Shown here: in pieces, positions 8,931 through 17,752 of the stretch
How positions within the stretch are numbered: the first letter of the stretch is position 1
How the letters are laid out: every line of letters begins with the position of its first letter
Made by a program: the position numbers and the translations under genes
The notes under the pieces: generated by a model
Database searches by the model: none
What the model was told of the DNA's origin: nothing
Seen by the model: the letters and a program-made list of their open reading frames with translations, nothing else
Source: Tullyiplasma multilocale ATCC 49900
GTDB taxonomy: Bacteria; Bacillota_I; Bacilli_A; Mycoplasmatales; Mycoplasmataceae
Direction of reading: 5' to 3'
DNA: 64,000 nt
Assembly (NCBI RefSeq): GCF_000483165.1
Contig: NZ_KI519557.1
Coordinates: forward strand, 1-64,000

Positions 8931-9932
8931 ATGAAAAAGAAACAAGAAATTGTTGAAACAAATTTAGAGTTTAACCAAGAAGAACTTGAAGAAGCTATTG
9001 ATGAACAAAACTCTCAACAAAATCGTCGTAAAGTTAGAATGAAAATTTCTGATATCAACAAGCGATTGAGCAAAACAAGATTATTCAACTTTTCAAAAGG
9101 AAAAGTTTGACCAATCTTGTTACCGTTTTTCATAGTTATGATTTTTTTAATTATCTTACCGTTGGTAGCGATTATATTTTACGCAATTATTCAACCAACA
9201 GGTAACTCAATTATGATTGAAGCTACACTTAAAAACTTCATAAAGATGTTCACGAGTTCGAATATTATGATAGCTCTGCTATTATCTGTAGCTTATGCTC
9301 TAATTGCTTCATTAATATGTGTTGTAATTGGTTATCCAATTGCACTAATGATGGCGCAAATGCGATCAAAAATACTTGCACAAAATATGTGAGTGTTAGT
9401 AACAATGCCAATTTGAATTTCTATGCTTTTAAAAGTATTGGGATTGCAAACAGTATTTTACTTATTAAGTCCGACAATGATTGGTATGCCAATCACTATT
9501 ATTATTGGAATGGTATATATGTTCTTACCATTTGCAATTACACCGATTTATGATTCACTAGAATCACGTCAAATCGATTTAGAAGAAGCATCACAAGATT
9601 TAGGTGCATCAAAATTTAAAACATTCTGAACAATTACATTCAGATCATCAATGCCAGGAGTTCTAACTGGATTCTCATTAGTTATAGTGCAAGCTGCAAC
9701 ATCACTTATTGTTGTTCACTATCTAGGGGATGGAAAAGTTAACCTGATATCATCAGTTATCGAATCTTATTTCTTCAAAGGGAATGATTTCGGATTCGGA
9801 GCTGCAATATCAGTAGTTCTTGCAATTATGATTTTTGCGTTAATGTTTATCATCAGAATGTTTAGTAATAAATTTGAAATGAAAGGGAAGAAAAAATGAA
9901 AAGATTCTTCAAAGGTAGTTACTTCGCAATAA
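8931..9932 (+). CDS. potB: Spermidine/putrescine ABC transporter permease PotB
   Basis: A 333-aa inner permease with a charged cytoplasmic N-terminus of about 55 residues and six hydrophobic segments. The EAA loop (EEASQDLGASKFKTFW) that contacts PotA lies around residues 223-238. AGGAGG precedes the start. The frame continues through TGA at 9897-9899, so with UGA as Trp the protein gains a hydrophilic tail (WKDSSKVVTSQ) and ends at TAA 9930-9932, overlapping potCD by 37 bases. With a standard code it would end exactly at the potC start. Confidence 0.92.
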
Positions 9933-12900
9933 TAATGGCCTTTATTTACATTCCAATCGTTGTAATGGTAATTTTTTCATTCAACGCTGGAAGTACAACA
10001 ACTTCATGATCAGGATTTGATTTCAAATGATACGATGAGTTTATTCATAACTCACCATTCATCAAATCAATCATCACTTCATTATTTGTTGCCGTAATTT
10101 CAACTGCGGTGTCAGTTGTGATCGGAACAATGGCTGCTATTGGGTTAAGTAGAACTAAAAGAGTAACACAATCATCATGATTTGGAGTGGCAAACATCCC
10201 ATTAATCAATGCTGATGTAGTTACAGCTGTATCATTAATGATTATTTTCTTATTATCAGGATTTAAATTTGGTCTAGGAACATTAATCATGGCCCACGTA
10301 TCATTCAACGTGCCTTACGTTTTAATAACAGTAATGCCACGTTTAAGAAAAATTGATAAATCACTGGTTGAAGCATCTATGGATTTAGGTGCCAAACCAT
10401 TACATGTATTATTTAAAGTTATATTACCAATTTTAAAACCAGCAATTATTACAGCAACAGCGATTGCTTTTGCTATGAGTTTTGACGATTTTATTATTTC
10501 TTACTTCACTGGGGGAAATCAAACTAACGTCTCAACATTTATTTATACTGCTAAAAAAATCAAACCATTTATTTTTGCCTTCGGAACAATTCTAGTTGGA
10601 GTTATTGTTTTATCTATTATCGCTTGAAATGCAATTACAGTAGTTAAACAAAAACGTTTACAAACTGAAGACCAAATTAAAAAAGGTTTCTACAAAGCTA
10701 AAAAAATTCAAAGACTTAATAAAGAGTTGGATGAATTATATTTAGCAGCATCTACTAAAACAGAAATCAGAAGATCTCGCAGAATTTCACTGTGAGCAAA
10801 ATATTACTGGCTAAAACTACGTATTAAAATAGCTACAATGAAAAACTATGATGCTAAGATTGCTAAACTTGAATGAAGACAATATAAATTGAAATCAGAA
10901 ATTTCTAAAGAGAAACGTTATGAATCAAGATTGAAAAAAGCAAACAAAAAAATGCGTCAATTAATTAAACAATTAGAAAAAGAAAAACTTGATGTTAAAA
11001 AAGCTGCCAAGATTTCCATTCAAATTGAAAAATTACAAGACAAAGTAGAATTCCTAGAAGAGGAAATCGAATGAATGAAAGATCGTGATGCTAAGGCAGC
11101 GATTAAAGTTAAAAAAATTCAAAAACAAATTAAAGATCTGCAAAAAGAACTTAAAAACGAAGATCAACCAAGCAAGAAAACTATTGCTTGATATAATAGA
11201 AAAATTAAAGATCTTGAAGATTGAAAAATTGAAGTTGAAGAAGGTAAAAACCATTACAAATTAAGAATGTTAACTGAAAAATTAAAAGAAGTTCGTGATT
11301 TACATTACAACTACGTTTCAGAGTTAACTTTAAAATCAGATGAGTTGGAAAAATCTTTATATACACGTCGCTCAATCACACGTAGATTTGATAGTAAAAT
11401 TTCAAAATCAAATGATATTTTACTTACACAAGAATTAATTAATGAAAAAAATGATTTCTTAAAATCTGAACATGCAATTTATATGAAAAAAATTGCTAAC
11501 AAGGAAAGTACTATTGCTAAAGTAAAAAACAAAGTAGATATAGTTAGAGAAAAACTATTCCCATCAAATCCTGATGAAGTATCACATACAAAAGGATTCA
11601 TCGCTAGAAGTTGAAGAGTGATGTTGGCAACATTATTAGGAGTTGCTGCTTTCACTGGATTAACTGTAGCTTATGTTATGAATAACATTTATGACTTAGT
11701 TGTTGCCAACTGAGGAGAATACATTGATCCACGTATGATTTCTGAATTCGAGAAAAGATACGATGTAAAAATTAATTACCAAGAATATGATTCTAATGAA
11801 ACTTTATATAATAAATTATTTACATTTACATTTGATGTTATGGTTCCAAGTGATTACATGGTACAAAAACTTGCAAATGAGAATAGATTATTAAAATTAG
11901 ATTATTCAAAACTAAATATTCACGGAACTGTTAACGGACAAGAATTAAATCCCTACTTATCAGAAGAAGACCGTGACGAAGCGATGGAAATTGATTCATC
12001 ATTATTAGATTTAATGAATACTTCTAAAGTTCACCCAATTGATGAACAAGAACAAGAAAATCATTCAGGAGCTAGTGGTTCTATTTTAGACTACGCTTCA
12101 CCTTATTTCTGAGGGGATCTTTCAATAATTGTTTTACCAACTGAATCAAATATCAAATTCCTTGAAGATAGAGGAGTTGAATTTGTAGAAAACGAAGATG
12201 GAGCTAAAATTGAAATTAAATCTGATTCACTATCATGATCAATTCTTTGAGATGCTGCTGAAGCCGGTAAACGTGTTGCGTTAAACAATGACCCTAAAAA
12301 CATTTTCATGTTAGGTGCTCAAAAAGTATTGCAACAAGTTAACCTTGAAGAAAAACAAGAAGTTGATCAAGTTAAAAAAGAAGTGGCTAAGTTAGTTCAA
12401 AATAAAAACGTTGCCCTTAATGGAGATGATTTAATTACTAAAGCTGCAGAAGGTAACTTCGACTTTGCTGTTATGTATAATGGTGATGCTGCATACGCAA
12501 ATACAGTGTACAATGGTGAAGATATTGAAGACCAAGATGAATATGGAACAACAAGATTTATTTACGGACGTCCCAATAAACTTAACGAAGAAACAGGAAG
12601 AAGAGAAACAACTAATGTTTTCTCTGAAAATGCTGTTATTTCAAGTGAAAGTTCAAATCAGGACTTAGCATATAAATTCTTAAACTTCTTATCTGAAAAA
12701 GCTTATGATTTAACTGAATACGTAGGAATTGCTTCTCCATTTGGACAAGTAATGGAAGAAATGATTGGAGAAGATGGAACATACGAAGACTATGGAAATC
12801 TTTATAAACCAATTACTACTAAAACAGATGGTTCATTTATCACTGGTGATAAACCATTAGCATATGGATTGAATCCAGCTGATGATTACCTAGTAAATGA

Positions 12901-12934
12901 ATTCAATAACATTATTTCTGGAAAATTCGGATAA
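9896..12934 (+). CDS. potCD: Fused polyamine permease and substrate-binding protein PotCD
   Basis: A 1012-aa single ORF, uninterrupted when TGA is Trp. Residues 1-245 are a PotC permease with its EAA loop VEASMDLGAKPLHVLF. Residues about 255-565 are highly charged Lys/Glu-rich heptad sequence, a long predicted coiled coil. Residues about 572-595 are a transmembrane segment (VMLATLLGVAAFTGLTVAYV). Residues 600-1012 are a PotD-like binding domain (NWGEYIDP, DVMVPSDYMV). The binding protein is thus anchored as part of the permease instead of as a separate lipoprotein. It starts inside potB (ATGA overlap) and ends at a terminator. The domain calls are firm; the coiled coil is judged by eye. Confidence 0.93.
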
Positions 12935-12963
12935 TAAAAAACCCTTTAAAAGGGTTTTTTTCT
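12935..12963 (+). terminator. Terminator of the pot operon
   Basis: AAAACCC/GGGTTTT inverted repeat followed by T residues directly after the potCD stop. Confidence 0.85.
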
Positions 12964-13016
12964 TTATCTACTTTTAATTTAGGTTAATTACATTTATACT
13001 TATATAGTAATTTAAT

Positions 13017-13091
13017 GGTACCATGGCCAAGTGGCTAAGGCATTGGTCTGCAACACCATGATCGTCGGTTCGAATCCGACTGGTACCTCCA
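13017..13091 (+). tRNA. tRNA-Cys (GCA)
   Basis: 75 nt including encoded CCA. Acceptor GGTACCA pairs with TGGTACC; anticodon GCA in loop CTGCAAC; T arm GGTTCGAATCC. It stands alone, with its own terminator downstream. Confidence 0.97.
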
Positions 13092-13102
13092 ATTAAAAAT
13101 AT

Positions 13103-13126
13103 AAAGTGCTTTGGCACTTTTTTTAT
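13103..13126 (+). terminator. Terminator after tRNA-Cys
   Basis: Stem AAAGTGC/GCACTTT, loop TTTG, then a T run. Confidence 0.88.
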
Positions 13127-13196
13127 TTAGTTTTTAAAGTATTTTAGGTCGTATAAAAAAGATATTTAAAAATTTATATTTTTTTGATTAAAAATG

Positions 13197-13226
13197 TTGT
13201 AATTTCTTAAAATAGTTTGCTATAAT
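13197..13226 (+). promoter_or_regulatory. Promoter of the nine-tRNA operon
   Basis: -35 TTGTAA (13197-13202), 18-bp spacer, and perfect -10 TATAAT (13221-13226). A leader of about 50 bases with a CCAGT/ACTGG stem precedes the first tRNA. The remainder of 13127-13280 holds nothing else I can see. Confidence 0.75.
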
Positions 13227-13280
13227 ATAAAAGTCGCCAGTAGTGGAACTGGTGGCCAATAATAACAAAGGCAAATATAT

Positions 13281-13357
13281 GCGCCCGTAGATCAATTGGA
13301 TAGATCGTTTGACTACGGATCAAAAGGTTAGGGGTTCGAGTCCCTTCGGGCGCACCA
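13281..13357 (+). tRNA. tRNA-Arg (ACG)
   Basis: 77 nt with encoded CCA. Anticodon loop CTACGGA; acceptor GCGCCCG/CGGGCGC. First gene of the nine-tRNA operon. Confidence 0.97.
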
Positions 13358-13412
13358 TTTATTAGAAACGCCAAAAAATGTTATTATTGAAACATATAAA
13401 TAACATTTATAT

Positions 13413-13489
13413 CGGGAAGTGGCTCAGCTTGGTAGAGCATTCGGTTTGGGACCGAAGGGTCGCAGGTTCGAATCCTGTCTTCCCGACCA
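13413..13489 (+). tRNA. tRNA-Pro (UGG)
   Basis: 77 nt with encoded CCA. Anticodon loop TTTGGGA in stem TTCGG/CCGAA; acceptor CGGGAAG/CTTCCCG. Confidence 0.97.
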
Positions 13490-13496
13490 TTTATAT

Positions 13497-13572
13497 GGGC
13501 CCTTAGCTCAGCTGGGAGAGCACCTGCCTTGCACGCAGGGGGTCGACGGTTCGATCCCGTTAGGGTCCACCA
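13497..13572 (+). tRNA. tRNA-Ala (UGC)
   Basis: 76 nt with encoded CCA. Anticodon loop CTTGCAC in stem CCTGC/GCAGG. Confidence 0.97.
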
Positions 13573-13589
13573 TTTTTATTTTTATTTTT

Positions 13590-13666
13590 GGCGGGGTAGC
13601 TCAGTTGGTTAGAGCGTTCGGCTCATACCCGAAAGGTCCCGAGTTCAAGTCTCGGCCCCGCTACCA
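13590..13666 (+). tRNA. tRNA-Met (CAU), elongator
   Basis: 77 nt with encoded CCA. Anticodon CAT in loop CTCATAC. The acceptor begins with a G-U pair. It lacks the three G-C pairs and the C1-A72 mismatch of an initiator. Assigned to elongator Met by exclusion from the next two CAU tRNAs. Confidence 0.85.
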
Positions 13667-13684
13667 TTATTATTAATTATTATT

Positions 13685-13761
13685 GGACCTTTAGCTCAGT
13701 TGGTTAGAGCATCCGGCTCATAACCGGACGGTCATTGGTTCAAGTCCAATAAGGTCCACCA
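13685..13761 (+). tRNA. tRNA-Ile2 (CAU, lysidine-modified) likely
   Basis: 77 nt with encoded CCA. The anticodon is CAT, but the body (GGACCTTTAGCTCAG, stem TCCGG/CCGGA) resembles tRNA-Ile. A CAU-anticodon tRNA-Ile reads AUA after lysidine modification by TilS. A second Met tRNA is the alternative. Confidence 0.8.
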
Positions 13762-13810
13762 CTATTGACAACAACAAGTTGGTGGATGAAATAGCCAGAT
13801 ATACAGACAC

Positions 13811-13903
13811 GGAAGATTACCCAAGTCTGGCTGAAGGGACCGGTCTTGAAAACCGGGAGTCGGGGAAACCCGAGCGGGGGTTCGAATCCCTCATCTTCCG
13901 CCA
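13811..13903 (+). tRNA. tRNA-Ser (UGA)
   Basis: 93 nt with a long variable arm (GTCGGGGAAACCCGAGC) and encoded CCA. Anticodon TGA in loop CTTGAAA. Confidence 0.97.
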
Positions 13904-13919
13904 TTTAAAAACAAAGGTA

Positions 13920-13995
<76 letters not shown>

Positions 13996-13998
13996 TTT

Positions 13999-14075
13999 GG
14001 CCCCATAGCGAAGTTGGTTATCGCGCCTCCCTGTCACGGAGGAGATCACGAGTTCGAGTCTCGTTGGGGTCGCCA
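13999..14075 (+). tRNA. tRNA-Asp (GUC)
   Basis: 77 nt with encoded CCA. Anticodon loop CTGTCAC in stem CCTCC/GGAGG. Only three bases separate it from tRNA-fMet. Confidence 0.97.
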
Positions 14076-14079
14076 TTAC

Positions 14080-14155
14080 GGTCGTGTAGCTCAGTTGGTA
14101 GAGCAGCAGATTGAAGCTCTGCGTGTCGGCGGTTCAACTCCGTCCACGACCACCA
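14080..14155 (+). tRNA. tRNA-Phe (GAA)
   Basis: 76 nt with encoded CCA. Anticodon loop TTGAAGC in stem GCAGA/TCTGC. Last gene of the cluster. Confidence 0.97.
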
Positions 14156-14175
14156 TTCGAAAATTAAAACTTATT

Positions 14176-14242
14176 GTAGCTTATGCTACTTTTTTTTCGC
14201 CAAATACAAATATTTAAGCAAGTCCAAAGACTTGCTTTTTTT
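14176..14242 (+). terminator. Two tandem terminators after the tRNA operon
   Basis: First GTAGC/GCTAC (14176-14189) with eight T, then AAGCAAGTC/GACTTGCTT (14216-14237) with seven T. Doubling fits a heavily transcribed operon. Confidence 0.88.
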
Positions 14243-14320
14243 ACGTCTAAACCCTTATAAAACCTAGATATTAGTTATATAATTATATGGAAATCACATA
14301 TGATGAGAGGAATTAAAATT

Positions 14321-15067
14321 ATGAGAAAAAAAGTTATTTTTGGAAACTGAAAAATGAACGGTACAAACGCTGCTGTTGAAGAATTTTTATCAGTAGTAGA
14401 TGCACAAGCTAACAACACTGAAGTTGTTGCTGGATTAGGATTACCTTTTACAGCTTTAGCTACAGGGATTAAAAACGCTAAAAACGTTAAAATTGCTGCA
14501 CAAAACGTTCACTTTGAAGCAAATGGAGCATTCACAGGTGAAGTTTCAATCGAAATGTTAAAAGAAATCGGAGTTGAATACGTAATTATCGGTCACTCAG
14601 AAAGAAGAGAAATGTTTGGAGAAACTGACGCAACTGTTAACGCTAAATCAAAAGCTATCTTAGCTGCTGGTATGACACCATTAGTATGTTGTGGAGAAAC
14701 TTTAGAAACTAAAGAAGCAGGAAACACAATTTCATTCGTAAACAATCAAATTGAAAAAGCATACGAAGGAATTTCAAAAGAAGATGCTGTTAAAACAATC
14801 ATCGCTTATGAACCAATTTGAGCTATTGGAACAGGTAAAACTGCAACTAGTGAAGATGCTGAAGTAGTATGTAAAGCAATTAGAGAAAACTTAGCTGCAA
14901 TTTACGATCAAGCAACAGCTGATGAAATTTCAATTCAATATGGTGGATCAGTTAAACCTGGAAACATTAAAGAATTAATGGAAATGCCAAACATTGATGG
15001 AGCTTTAGTTGGTGGAGCATCATTATTATCAGACGATTACTTAGCTTTAGTAAACTACAACAAATAA
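14321..15067 (+). CDS. tpiA: Triosephosphate isomerase
   Basis: A 248-aa cytosolic glycolytic enzyme that interconverts dihydroxyacetone phosphate and glyceraldehyde 3-phosphate. Visible catalytic elements are GNWKMNG with Lys (residue 11), His in IIGHSERR, the catalytic Glu in AYEPIW (Trp from TGA), and the phosphate loop GGSV and VGGASL. AGAGGAAT precedes the start. It is the first gene of the tpiA-HAD-gpmI unit, with only 3 bp to the next gene. Confidence 0.98.
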
Positions 15068-15070
15068 TTA

Positions 15071-15898
15071 ATGAACGATATTAAACTTTTAGTATTAGAT
15101 ATGGACGGAACTAGTTACTATAAAATGGGAACTATTGTTGAAGAAAATATCGAACCTTTAAAACAAGTAATGGAGCAAGGTGTACATCTTGCTTTTGTTA
15201 CAGGTAGACCAGCCCTTGCAAAATTTAATAATATTGAAGGACACGGACTAGTTAAAGATCATTCAATTATGGGTGCATGCAATGGAGCATGCATTTATGA
15301 TTTAAAAAATAAAAAGGTTTTAGCATCAAATCCAATTGATTCTGAAACAGCTAAACAAGTATTCGAATTAGCCAAAAAACCTGAATTTGCAGGAACAGTT
15401 ATTTGAGGTTATGTTGATAACTTGAATGATGTTGTTGTAAATGCAACAGATGAAATTGGTGATGGAGAAATCTATAACCAAGAAAACCAATTCTTCCATG
15501 GAGATTACATTCAATATGAAGAAGTGAAAGAAAATTTTGAATTCAAATTCTTTAAGTTATTAACTTTAAATGCTAAACCTGGATTTATTCAAGAATTGAG
15601 AGAAACAACTAACCTAAATATTGCTTCAAATGATGAAATCATTGGAGAAATTAATGCACCTGGAATTAACAAAAAATTTGCTATCAATTGATTTAGTAAA
15701 TATCTGAATGTTCCAGTGGAAAACATTATGGCAGTTGGAGACGGTATGAATGATTTAGATATGATCAAACATGCCGGGGTTGGAGTTGCTATGAAAAATT
15801 CAGTGCAACCAATCAAAGATGCAGCTGATGTATACATCGATATTAATTCTGATGATGCAGCAGTAAAAGCAATCGTAGAAAAATATATTTTAAAATAG
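15071..15898 (+). CDS. Cof-type HAD-superfamily phosphatase
   Basis: A 275-aa HAD phosphatase. Motif I is VLDMDGTSY (nucleophile Asp10) and motif IV is VGDGMNDLDM. It sits between tpiA and gpmI with 3- and 10-bp gaps, so it is cotranscribed with glycolysis. I infer a sugar-phosphate or triose-phosphate substrate, possibly in metabolite repair, but the sequence does not show it. TGA near 15404 and 15690 is Trp. Confidence 0.9.
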
Positions 15899-15908
15899 GA
15901 GAATTAAT

Positions 15909-17501
15909 ATGAACGTAAAAAAACCAGTTATCTTAACTATTTTAGATGGATGAGGAATTGAAGAAGCAGGAGCTGGAAATGCTGTTGCTAACGCAAACAT
16001 GGAATTTGTAAAAGAAATGACTTCTACATACCCATGAGTTAAAGCTCACGCATCTGGAGAATGAGTTGGATTACCTGATGGTCAAATGGGAAACTCAGAA
16101 GTTGGACACATCCACTTAGGAGCAGGAAGAATTAACTTTGAATCATTAGCTAAATTAAACAAAGAAGTAAAAACAAATGATATTGCTAAAAATGAAGAAT
16201 TTGTAGCAGCATTTGAAAACTCAATCAAAAACAATAGTGCAGTTCACTTAATGGGATTATTCTCAGATGGTGGAGTTCACGCTCACATGGACCACATGAT
16301 CGCTATCTATAAAGCAGCTGTGGCTTATGGAGTTACAAACATTAAATTTGACTTAATTACAGATGGTAGAGATACAGCTCCAACTGTTGTTAAAGGATAC
16401 ATTGAAACTTTATTAAAAGTTATTGCTGAAAATGGAAATGTTGGAGTTATTTCTTCAATTAATGGACGTTACTTCGCAATGGACCGTGATAAAAGAATGG
16501 AAAGAAGTGCTGAAGCCTACAAAGCTATCATTACTCGTGAAAACATCGGATCATTCACAGACCCAATCGCATACGTTGAATCACAATATGCTTTAGGAAA
16601 AGATGATGAAATGATTGAACCTGCCTTCAATGCAAATGATATTGATGGAAACTTAAAAGCTGGAGATTCAATGATCTTTACAAACTTCCGTCCTGATAGA
16701 GCTATCCAAATGGCATCAGTTATGACAAATCATGATTATGCAGCATGAAGTGATGAAGCATTTGCTGGAATTCCTTTCATTGGAGATTCAATTAGATTTA
16801 TCTCAACAATGAAATATGCAGATTCAGTTACTTCACCATTTATCGCTTATCCACCACACCCATTAGAAAATACATTAGGACAATATGTTTCTTCATTAGG
16901 ATTACGTCAATTACGTATTGCTGAAACTGAAAAAATTGCTCACGTTACTTTCTTCTTTGATGGTGGAAATGATTACTTTAAAAATGGATTAGCTACTCAA
17001 GAAGAAGTTACTTTACCAGGAGCTTCAATTGATTTAATTAACTCACCAAAAGTTGCTACTTATGATTTAAAACCAGAAATGTCAGCTGTTGAAATTACAG
17101 ATAAATTATTAGAAGAAGTTGCTAAAGACGAATTCGACTTAATTGTTCTTAACTTCGCTAACTGTGACATGGTTGGACATACAGGAAACAATGATGCTAC
17201 TGTTGAAGCTGTTAAAGTATTAGATGGTCAATTAAAACGTATCCATGATGAATTTGTATTAAAACATAACGGAGTTATGGTTATTACAGCTGATCACGGA
17301 AACGCAGAAATTATGTTAGATGAAAATGGTGGACCAAACAAAAAACACACTACATCTTACGTACCAATCATCGTTACTGATAAATCAGTTGAATTAATCG
17401 AAGAAGATGCAGCAATTGCTAAAGTTGCTCCAACTATCTTAGATATCATGGGAATTGAAATTCCTGCTGAAATGACTCAAGCATCAATGATTAAAAAATA
17501 A
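15909..17501 (+). CDS. gpmI: 2,3-bisphosphoglycerate-independent phosphoglycerate mutase
   Basis: A 530-aa Mn2+-dependent glycolytic enzyme converting 3- to 2-phosphoglycerate. It belongs to the alkaline phosphatase superfamily: the nucleophile Ser lies in MGNSEVGH (about residue 62), with NFRPDRA, VLNFANCDMVGHTG and ITADHGNAE as metal and substrate motifs. Length is slightly above the usual 510 residues. AGGAG precedes the start. It ends the tpiA-HAD-gpmI unit at a terminator. Confidence 0.98.
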
Positions 17502-17505
17502 TATC

Positions 17506-17530
17506 AAACCGAGGAAACTCGGTTTTTTAT
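17506..17530 (+). terminator. Terminator after gpmI
   Basis: Stem AAACCGAG/CTCGGTTT with GAAA loop and T run. Confidence 0.92.
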
Positions 17531-17551
17531 TTTTTAAATAACCTTTAAGGG

Positions 17552-17581
17552 TTGTTTTATAGACTTCAAAAAGGTTATAAT
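17552..17581 (+). promoter_or_regulatory. Promoter of the mgtA transcript
   Basis: -35 TTGTTT (17552-17557), 18-bp spacer, and perfect -10 TATAAT (17576-17581). The expected leader before the mgtA start is about 165 nt and contains the leader ORF. Confidence 0.7.
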
Positions 17582-17614
17582 TTTTATAATGAAGAAAGAA
17601 AGTGGTGATAATTT

Positions 17615-17716
17615 ATGGCAACGAGTCCCTTACCTTTAGAAGATAGTCCCGAGTCCGGATACAAAAATACAAGATTAAACTATGCTATGAATTATGTCAC
17701 TTTTTTAAGTAACTAA
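17615..17716 (+). CDS. Acidic/proline-rich leader peptide upstream of mgtA (mgtL-like)
   Basis: A 33-aa ORF beginning MATSPLPLEDSPESGYKN, with the ribosome binding site AGTGGTGATAA. It holds three Pro and four Asp/Glu within residues 5-13. In enterobacteria such runs near the N-terminus of the mgtL leader peptide destabilise ribosomes at low Mg2+ and turn on the downstream Mg2+ transporter gene. The ORF ends 36 bases before mgtA. The arms AACTATG (17678-17684) and CATAGTT (17724-17730) bracket its 3' end and could pair depending on ribosome position. That it is a Mg2+ sensor is inference from composition and position. Confidence 0.7.
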   Translation: MATSPLPLEDSPESGYKNTRLNYAMNYVTFLSN

Positions 17717-17752
17717 TTTTTAACATAGTTCAATCCACAAAAGGAGAGAAAT

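Noticed and set aside
9651-9932. PotB ending at the TGA at 9897-9899
   Set aside because: UGA is sense in this genome; the first real stop is TAA at 9930-9932, although the ATGA layout is worth noting.
11054-11254. A Phe-rich reverse ORF in potCD
   Set aside because: It is the complement of Lys/Glu-rich coiled-coil codons and carries no start signal.
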